Shown in pieces: positions 58,870 through 64,000 of a DNA stretch of 64,000 nt (within the stretch, counting starts at the first letter, position 1; each line of letters starts with the position of its first letter). The notes under the pieces are model-generated. The model was not told the DNA's origin, did no database searches, and saw only the letters and a list, made by a program, of their open reading frames with translations. This DNA comes from Pseudomonas frederiksbergensis (GTDB taxonomy: Bacteria; Pseudomonadota; Gammaproteobacteria; Pseudomonadales; Pseudomonadaceae): contig NZ_MOBP01000015.1 of the NCBI RefSeq assembly GCF_003732665.1, positions 1-64,000 of the forward strand, read 5' to 3'. A program made the translations under genes and the position numbers.

Positions 58870-60348
58870 TTACTCAGGCAACTCAGCCAACCCATCCACA
58901 TCGGTCATCGCCCGCTCCAGCAAATCCGCCGGTAAGCTCTTGCTCGCCCGGGCGCCCAGCAATTTCAGTTGTTCGCTGCGGCTGACCAGGTTGCCGCGTC
59001 CTTCTGTCAGCTTGTTGCGCGCCGAGCTGTAGGCTTTGTCCAGTTGCTGCAAGCGATTGCCGACTTCATCCAGGTCCTGGATAAACAGCACAAACTTGTC
59101 GTACAGCCACCCCGCCCGCTCGGCAATCTCACGCGCATTCTGGCTCTGGCGCTCCTGCTTCCACAGGCTGTCGATCACCCGCAGCGTGGCGAGCAAGGTG
59201 GTCGGGCTAACGATCACGATGTTGCGATCGAAGGCTTCCTGAAACAGCGTGGGTTCGGCCTGCAACGCCGCAGAAAATGCCGCTTCGATCGGCACGAAAA
59301 GCAGCACGAAATCCAGGCTGTGCAAGCCGTCGAGCCGCTTGTAATCCTTGCCGGACAGGCCTTTGACGTGATTACGCAAGGACAGCACGTGCTGCTTGAT
59401 CGCAATCTGGCCAATCGCATCGTCCTCAGCCGAAACGTACTGCTGATAGGCCGTAAGGCTGACCTTGGAATCGACCACCACTTGCTTGTCGCCAGGCAGG
59501 TAAATGATCACATCCGGCTGGAAGCGCTCGCCGTCCGGGCCTTTGAGGTTGACCTGGGTCTGGTACTCGCGGCCCTTCTCCAGGCCGGCGTGTTCCAGCA
59601 CTCGTTCGAGTATCAGCTCACCCCAGTTGCCTTGGGTTTTCTGCCCTTTCAGGGCACGGGTCAGGTTGGTGGCTTCGTCGCTCAAGCGCAGGTTCAGCTG
59701 TTGCAGGCGCTCCAGCTCCTTGGCCAGGGAAAAACGCTCGCGAGCCTCGGTTTGATAGCTTTCTTCGACACGTTTTTCGAAAGACTGGATGCGTTCCTTC
59801 AACGGATCGAGCAACTGCCCCAGGCGCTGCTGACTGGTTTCGGCGAAACGCTGCTCGCGTTCGTCAAAAATTTTGCCGGCCAGCTCGGCGAACTGCGCTC
59901 GCAGTTCATCCCGTGAGCCTTGGAGATCGTTCAGACGTTGCTGGTGGCTTTCCTGCTGTTCGCGCAGCTCGGCGTTGAGGGACGCGGTCTGCGCGTCCAG
60001 GCGCCGCAACTCAGCCTCTTTGCCGGCGCGCTCGATATTCCAGGCATGGGCCGCATCCCGGGCGTCGTCGCGCTCGATTTGCAGCAACTCGACCTCACGG
60101 CGCAGCGCGGCAAGATCCGCTTGCTTGGTGGAGTTGGCTTGACTCAGATCGCCGATTTCGTCGCGGCACGCATCGAGCTGGGCGTTCAAGCCGTCCTGGG
60201 CCAATTGGGCCATCGCCAGCCGCTCTTCCAGCAGCGCCTGATCGGCCTGTGTCGAGCTGGCCCGGCGCTGGAGTTGCCAGGCCAGCGCCAGCAAAGGCAC
60301 TGCTGCGCCCGCCAGACCGAGCAATAGGCTGGTCAAGTCCATAGCCAT
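58870..60348 (-). CDS. rmuC: DNA recombination protein RmuC
   Basis: A 492-residue protein with an N-terminal membrane segment (about 5-25), a long coiled coil (about 30-200) and the RmuC nuclease-like domain (about 200-430) with GNWGELILERVLEHAGLEKG, FQPDVIIYLPGDKQVVVDSKVSLTAY and the VFVPIEAAF-type segment (here LLFVPIEAAFSAAL). RmuC limits DNA inversions and acts in recombination. ATG 60348 preceded by CAGGAA. Confidence 0.93.
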   Translation of the reverse strand: MAMDLTSLLLGLAGAAVPLLALAWQLQRRASSTQADQALLEERLAMAQLAQDGLNAQLDACRDEIGDLSQANSTKQADLAALRREVELLQIERDDARDAAHAWNIERAGKEAELRRLDAQTASLNAELREQQESHQQRLNDLQGSRDELRAQFAELAGKIFDEREQRFAETSQQRLGQLLDPLKERIQSFEKRVEESYQTEARERFSLAKELERLQQLNLRLSDEATNLTRALKGQKTQGNWGELILERVLEHAGLEKGREYQTQVNLKGPDGERFQPDVIIYLPGDKQVVVDSKVSLTAYQQYVSAEDDAIGQIAIKQHVLSLRNHVKGLSGKDYKRLDGLHSLDFVLLFVPIEAAFSAALQAEPTLFQEAFDRNIVIVSPTTLLATLRVIDSLWKQERQSQNAREIAERAGWLYDKFVLFIQDLDEVGNRLQQLDKAYSSARNKLTEGRGNLVSRSEQLKLLGARASKSLPADLLERAMTDVDGLAELPE

Positions 60349-60409
60349 AGCGATTCCTGCCGATGAGATAAAGCCTGAAGGTTAACCAAGGCGTCAGGTC
60401 TTGGACAGC

Positions 60410-60733
60410 TCAGTCTTCGCTGAGCCCCAGTTCCTGGCGGGCGCGCAAGTCGCCGGCGCGGGCGGCCTGACGCAACAGGTCGTGGCCGATGCGCCGATCC
60501 CGGGCGTTGCCACATTCGCGGCACATCAACTGGCCCAGGCGGCTTTGCGCGGCGACTACGCCTTCACGGGCCGGCTGCTTGAGCAGACGTCCGGCGAAGT
60601 GCTTGATGTTCTGGTTATCGCCCAGGCGCGGGCTGTCCAGCAGCCACTCGGCCACGCGCATGGAAAAGCGCTTGGGTGGGGTAACACTGGGCGGTGTATC
60701 GGTAACAGAGGTTGATACTGAGCGAAACTTCAT
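60410..60733 (-). CDS. Sel1-like repeat protein
   Basis: A 107-residue protein with one or two Sel1-like units: NIKHFAGRLLKQPAREGVVAAQSRLGQLMCRECG and GHDLLRQAARAGDLRARQELGLS. A serine/threonine-rich N-terminus precedes them. I start at ATG 60733 (MKFRSVST); an extension to 60841 has no family look. It lies just upstream of rmuC on the same strand, 61 bp apart, and may be co-transcribed. Function unknown. Confidence 0.75.
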   Translation of the reverse strand: MKFRSVSTSVTDTPPSVTPPKRFSMRVAEWLLDSPRLGDNQNIKHFAGRLLKQPAREGVVAAQSRLGQLMCRECGNARDRRIGHDLLRQAARAGDLRARQELGLSED

Positions 60734-60837
60734 AAAGCACTGTGGGGCAGATCGGAAGGCGCGCCACTCTACTCTTTTTTTCTTACAGGTAAAGTCGAAA
60801 AAAACCCGGCACGCCCGTCCTAGAGCAAGCGCTTGGG

Positions 60838-60861
60838 ACAATCCACAGAAGCTGTGGATAA
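60838..60861. promoter_or_regulatory. Inverted DnaA-box-like pair
   Basis: CAATCCACA (one mismatch to the consensus) at 60839-60847 faces TGTGGATAA (perfect) at 60853-60861. Located about 105 bp upstream of the Sel1-like gene. Same arrangement as at 41865-41887. Confidence 0.45.
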
Positions 60862-61729
60862 CTCAGTGGACAACCCACCTTGAACTCTCGCAAAGCCCTG
60901 TGGAATGGGGCTCGCAGTCAAACTGACGATTTTTTCACCAGTAAAAAAAAGCGATGTTTTTCATTGACTTAAATTTTCATTACAGGCACCCACTGCGCTT
61001 GAAGGGGATGTGACAGTGACGTGACACCCTGCGCAACTAATGTGCACAAGTACCATCGAGGCGGTTATATCGATGCGCGTTTTCGGCGCGTTTTTGCTGC
61101 AAGCCTGGGGATAAGCCGTGCGCAAACCGCCATTCGAACGGATTCCAGACCAAACAGGCGCAGCGACCAACGGTCAAATCCGGCGCTATTACGGGGCGAA
61201 CCCCCGGTTTACCGACTATAATCACGGCCCTCGCGATGACTCGAATCGCCGCCGCCAACAATCTTTTTTGCTAACACACTTCCTTTCTCAAATTCAATCC
61301 GTTAGTATCCGCGGCGTTAGTACCAAGCTGAAAGTCAATTCTGGTCGAACAAATCCCCCCGGTCAGCCTTCCCTTGAGAAGCCTCCACCGACAAAGCGGG
61401 ATCGACCACCTCGATGGTTTCCAGGTAAACCTTGTGTCAACACTGCCTTTGAAATGAATGCAAAGGGTGTTGCGAAGCTCACTTACTCTGACCGAACCAG
61501 CCTGCAAATTGATCAGGATCTTCACCCCGGGCCCAGAACCTTTGCCCTTGATGTGTCGCCTGCCCTCCTAAGTACCTACCTGCCAGCCCAAGCGCGCCAA
61601 TTATCAGCGCTTCAAACTGGCTGCTTTGTTCCAGTCGGGTTCTTCGTTCGACCAATGGTGGTCGTCGTCACTGGAACGTTTTAATTTTGCACGGCTCTTA
61701 CTCCGTGTCGCTTGTAGGAACACCTAATA
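60862..61729 (+). other. Long intergenic region with a possible plus-strand leader
   Basis: About 870 bp without a gene I trust. It holds a hairpin GCGCGTTTTCGGCGCG followed by TTTTT near 61076-61096, a perfect TATAAT at 61217-61222 without a clear TTGACA, and then about 500 bp to the next start codon. A plus-strand frame at 61118-61684 shows no family features. A long untranslated leader or an unannotated small RNA upstream of the gene at 61730 is possible. Confidence 0.35.
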
Positions 61730-61954
61730 ATGTCTACTCAAATCCACACTCAGGATGCCATTCGCACCCTAACTAACGCTTTTGCACCAATGAACTGCCT
61801 GATCATGGCCGCTCGCAAAGGCTGCTTCAGCTTCACTCTGGTCAACGAACACGGCATCGCCCGTCACAGCGAACGCCTGTACCCCGATCAATACTCCAGC
61901 GCTGAACCGCTGCAGGCCGTGATCGATCGTACTCGCCAGGCACTGGTTGCCTGA
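61730..61954 (+). CDS. Small conserved-type hypothetical protein (74 residues)
   Basis: A 74-residue soluble protein, MSTQIHTQDAIRTLTNAFAP onward, with a central CLIMAARKGCFSFTLVNEHG strand pair and a C-terminal helix. It looks like a compact alpha/beta domain, similar in size to DUF3509-type proteins of pseudomonads, but I cannot place it firmly. A good terminator follows at 61978. The upstream 500 bp seems to be its leader. Confidence 0.75.
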   Translation: MSTQIHTQDAIRTLTNAFAPMNCLIMAARKGCFSFTLVNEHGIARHSERLYPDQYSSAEPLQAVIDRTRQALVA

Positions 61955-61977
61955 GACGCCAGAAAGACTGAAAACCC

Positions 61978-62008
61978 AAAAGCCCTGCTCAAAAAGCAGG
62001 GCTTTTTA
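61978..62008 (+). terminator. Rho-independent terminator
   Basis: AAAAGCCCTGC / GCAGGGCTTTTT arms with a TCAAAAA loop, 24 bp past the stop codon of the 74-residue gene. Confidence 0.9.
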
Positions 62009-62048
62009 TTGCCTGATATTTCTCTTTTCTCGCCTGCGGCCTAAGCAC

Positions 62049-62066
62049 TAACCGATATAACGGTTA
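62049..62066. promoter_or_regulatory. Palindrome TAACCG-N6-CGGTTA
   Basis: Perfect inverted repeat with six-base AT-rich spacer, about 165 bp upstream of the gene at 62230. Candidate operator; no regulator known. Confidence 0.35.
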
Positions 62067-62229
62067 TAACTGGCTGCCGGAAATATTTTAAAAACAGGCC
62101 TTTACGTCGCGAATATGACACTACACTTCAACTCAAGCGGCTTGATCCGCTTCCGGCGAGCCTGAGTCGATTCACTGCTGCCAAGCCCCCCTTCAGGTAT
62201 CGCCGCCCATTTCATGTTTCGAGGGCTTT

Positions 62230-62712
62230 ATGGGTATCGCTGCCAGCGAACTGTGCCGTTATGTGATCCGCCCGACCTTGATCTACCTCGGGCGCCACAG
62301 CGCAACTGCCGAATCCCTGCTGCTGGGCATCGCCGCCAGTCAGTCAGCCCTTGGTTCTGCCCTGCATGACCGCCGTGGGCACGGCCTGTACCGGATCGCC
62401 GAGCCCCGTCACCGGGCGTTATGGGATCATTACCTGGCCCTCGACCCGGAACGCGCCAGCCTGGTGCGCGGCCTGGCCAGTCAGCACGCCTTTCTAAGCA
62501 GCCCGCACCTGGAATTGACCGTCAACCTGCGTTACGCCACCGCCATCGCCTGGCTGTTGGTAGAAGAGCAAAACACGCCCCTCCCCGATCCCGATGATGT
62601 GCTGGGCATGGCCCGTATCTGGCGCCAGACCTTCCAGCCCCAGGGACGCCTGCGCGACTTCACTTTTGCCTGGCAAACCTGTGTTTCATCGCTGAATCAA
62701 GTCGCTTGCTGA
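62230..62712 (+). CDS. Hypothetical protein resembling a tailed-phage protein
   Basis: A 160-residue soluble protein. The pattern of AESLLLGIAASQSALGSALH, then GLYRIAEPRHRALWDHYLA, then LTVNLRYATAIAWLLV and DDVLGMARIWRQTF matches, from memory, a protein common in tailed phages of Pseudomonas, where the first motif usually reads AAAES(H/L)LG. Here Gln replaces that Glu, so if the phage protein is a lysozyme-like enzyme this one may be inactive. No other phage gene is near, so it looks like a domesticated single gene. Next gene is fadL, same strand. Confidence 0.7.
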   Translation: MGIAASELCRYVIRPTLIYLGRHSATAESLLLGIAASQSALGSALHDRRGHGLYRIAEPRHRALWDHYLALDPERASLVRGLASQHAFLSSPHLELTVNLRYATAIAWLLVEEQNTPLPDPDDVLGMARIWRQTFQPQGRLRDFTFAWQTCVSSLNQVAC

Positions 62713-62858
62713 CCCCCGCGTTTCACAAGATCGCGCAACAAGACGCGAATCTGGTCTGATTGTCCTACAAAACCGCTCTAACTCAAGCCATACAGGCTAT
62801 AGCGCTGGGACGAAAATATTGGTAATTTTCGCCCCGGTGATCACCAGGAGTTCTAATA

Positions 62859-64000
62859 ATGAAAAAAGTAATGCTCAAAACCACCCTTAGCCTCGCCGTT
62901 ACCTTGGCATCCACCCAGCTCTTCGCAAGTGGCTTCGCCATCAACGAACAAAGCATCAGCGGTATGGGTACAGGTTTTGCCGGGCGATCTTCCTCTGCCG
63001 ATGACGCAAGCACAATTTATGGCAACCCTGCCGGCATGGCGCGCATCAAGCGCGAACAAGTCACCGGCGGCGCTGCAATGCTCGACGCACACACCAATAT
63101 CAGCAAGGCCAGCTCCAGCCCGAACACTGGTAGCAACGACGGCGACATGGTGCCGTTCATCGCCGTGCCGATGGGCTACTACGTCAAGCCTATCGATGAC
63201 AAATGGGCAGTCGGTGTAGGCGTTTACGCACCGTTCGGTTTGGTGACCGACTACGAGCACGGCTTTGCCGGCCGTTACTTCGGCAGCACCAGCGACGTAA
63301 AAGTCGTGACCCTGCAACCGACCGTGAGCTACGCCTTCAACGACAAAGTCTCGATCGGTTTCGGTCCGACCATCAACCGTATTGACGGCAAGCTGGAATC
63401 GAACCTGTCGATTACCCAGGCGGCTCCCGATGGTCAGGTCAAGATCAAAGGCGACGACACCGCACTGGGCTACAACATCGGGATCCTGGCTCAGCTGACC
63501 GACAGCACCCGCGTCGGCCTGACCTATCACTCGAAAGTGAAGTACAAGCTCGAAGGCAATACCAAGGTCAACTACGGCGTACTGGGCCTGATCGGTCAGA
63601 ACCCAAGCCAGAAGTACGACGCCTCGCTGGACCTGACCACGCCTGAATCGGTGGATTTCTCGGTCACTCACCAGCTCGACGACAAGTGGACTCTCTACGC
63701 AGGCAGCACCTGGACTCGCTGGAGCCGCCTGAAAGAAATCACCGTAGAAAACAAAGGTGTTCCTGCTGTCCTGAACGGTCAGTTCGGTTCGATCACCGAA
63801 GAACAGAACTGGCACGACACCTGGGCTCACGCCATCGGCGCGTCCTACCAGCTGAACAAGGAATGGGTACTGCGTACCGGCCTGTCCTTCGACCAGGCAC
63901 CGACCAACAACGTCGACCGTTCCCCACGCATCCCGACTGGCGATCGCAAGATTTTCAGCCTGGGCGCCGGCTGGAGCCCGACCGACGACCTGACCATCGA
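62859..64000 (+). CDS. fadL: Long-chain fatty acid outer-membrane transporter FadL (3' end outside window)
   Basis: The first 380 residues of an outer-membrane barrel that takes up long-chain fatty acids or hydrophobic compounds. A signal peptide (about 24 residues, ending LFA) is followed by SGFAINEQSISGMGTGFAG, the N-terminal hatch, and the YGNPAGMARI motif (the NPA segment of FadL). Strand-rich sequence such as GYYVKPIDDKWAVGVGVYAPFG follows. ATG 62859 has CAGGAG upstream. The gene is cut at 64000, short of the C-terminal barrel strands. Confidence 0.92.
   Translation, partial: MKKVMLKTTLSLAVTLASTQLFASGFAINEQSISGMGTGFAGRSSSADDASTIYGNPAGMARIKREQVTGGAAMLDAHTNISKASSSPNTGSNDGDMVPFIAVPMGYYVKPIDDKWAVGVGVYAPFGLVTDYEHGFAGRYFGSTSDVKVVTLQPTVSYAFNDKVSIGFGPTINRIDGKLESNLSITQAAPDGQVKIKGDDTALGYNIGILAQLTDSTRVGLTYHSKVKYKLEGNTKVNYGVLGLIGQNPSQKYDASLDLTTPESVDFSVTHQLDDKWTLYAGSTWTRWSRLKEITVENKGVPAVLNGQFGSITEEQNWHDTWAHAIGASYQLNKEWVLRTGLSFDQAPTNNVDRSPRIPTGDRKIFSLGAGWSPTDDLTI

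Noticed and set aside
61118..61684. 188-codon plus-strand frame in the long gap before the 61730 gene
   Set aside because: Proline/arginine-rich, irregular composition and no recognisable motif; treated as possible leader instead.

Overview
The window looks like about 64 kb of chromosome from a fluorescent Pseudomonas (P. fluorescens group or close). Codon use is GC-rich, and REP-type repeats (cores such as GCGAGCAAGCCCGCTCCCACA) sit in many gaps. From memory, the backbone order (acyltransferase-minCDE-rluA-M18 peptidase; quinone reductase-prc-EAL/GGDEF; FKBP; rdgC; hybrid kinase; rmuC) matches a stretch of the P. aeruginosa chromosome. Everything rests on reading the sequence and on family knowledge; no searches were run.

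Layout. 1-11 kb is a complete urate-degradation locus: an AzgA-type purine permease, a LysE exporter, uraH, puuE, uraD, alc, allA, puuD, a urate/xanthine-type permease and a Tsx-like porin. A palindrome TTGTATACAA (or near match) precedes the first permease and lies in the uraH/puuE divergent gap, suggesting one FadR-type GntR regulator. 11-19 kb is conserved backbone: patatin-like lipase, LpxL/HtrB acyltransferase, minCDE, rluA, a GT-A-like protein and an M18 aminopeptidase. 18.8-22.7 kb holds a 58-residue membrane protein, an MscS-family channel and an exported M20 amidohydrolase. 22.7-23.6 kb is repeats, including a perfect 71-bp-period REP array.

23.6-30 kb is the most interesting functional unit: a UTRA-domain GntR regulator divergent from an ABC importer whose genes interleave with an alkaline-phosphatase-superfamily hydrolase and end with a HAD phosphatase. 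Both promoters carry a TGG-N-CTAG-N-CCA-like operator. I read it as import and stepwise cytoplasmic cleavage of a phosphonate or phosphoester of unknown identity. 30-35.4 kb is backbone (quinone reductase, Prc protease, EAL-CBS-GGDEF protein). 35.4-40.2 kb is a low-GC mosaic of duplicated and truncated gene pieces around two lipoproteins, a cupin and an alpha/beta hydrolase.

40-50 kb carries a Sel1/XRE operon, a YkvA-like protein, an FKBP isomerase, a RoxA/MauG-like di-heme protein coupled to a membrane-anchored catalase-like protein, a duplicated tRNA-Val/tRNA-Asp pair, rdgC, a BASS transporter and an SMR exporter behind a clear guanidine-II (mini-ykkC) riboswitch. 49.6-64 kb holds an MFS-acyltransferase fusion, a TDT-family transporter, a cupin, an MFS/TetR pair around a perfect 17-bp inverted repeat, a 1156-residue transporter-like hybrid histidine kinase, rmuC, another Sel1-like protein, a long intergenic leader, two small hypotheticals (one resembling a phage protein) and the start of fadL, cut by the window edge.
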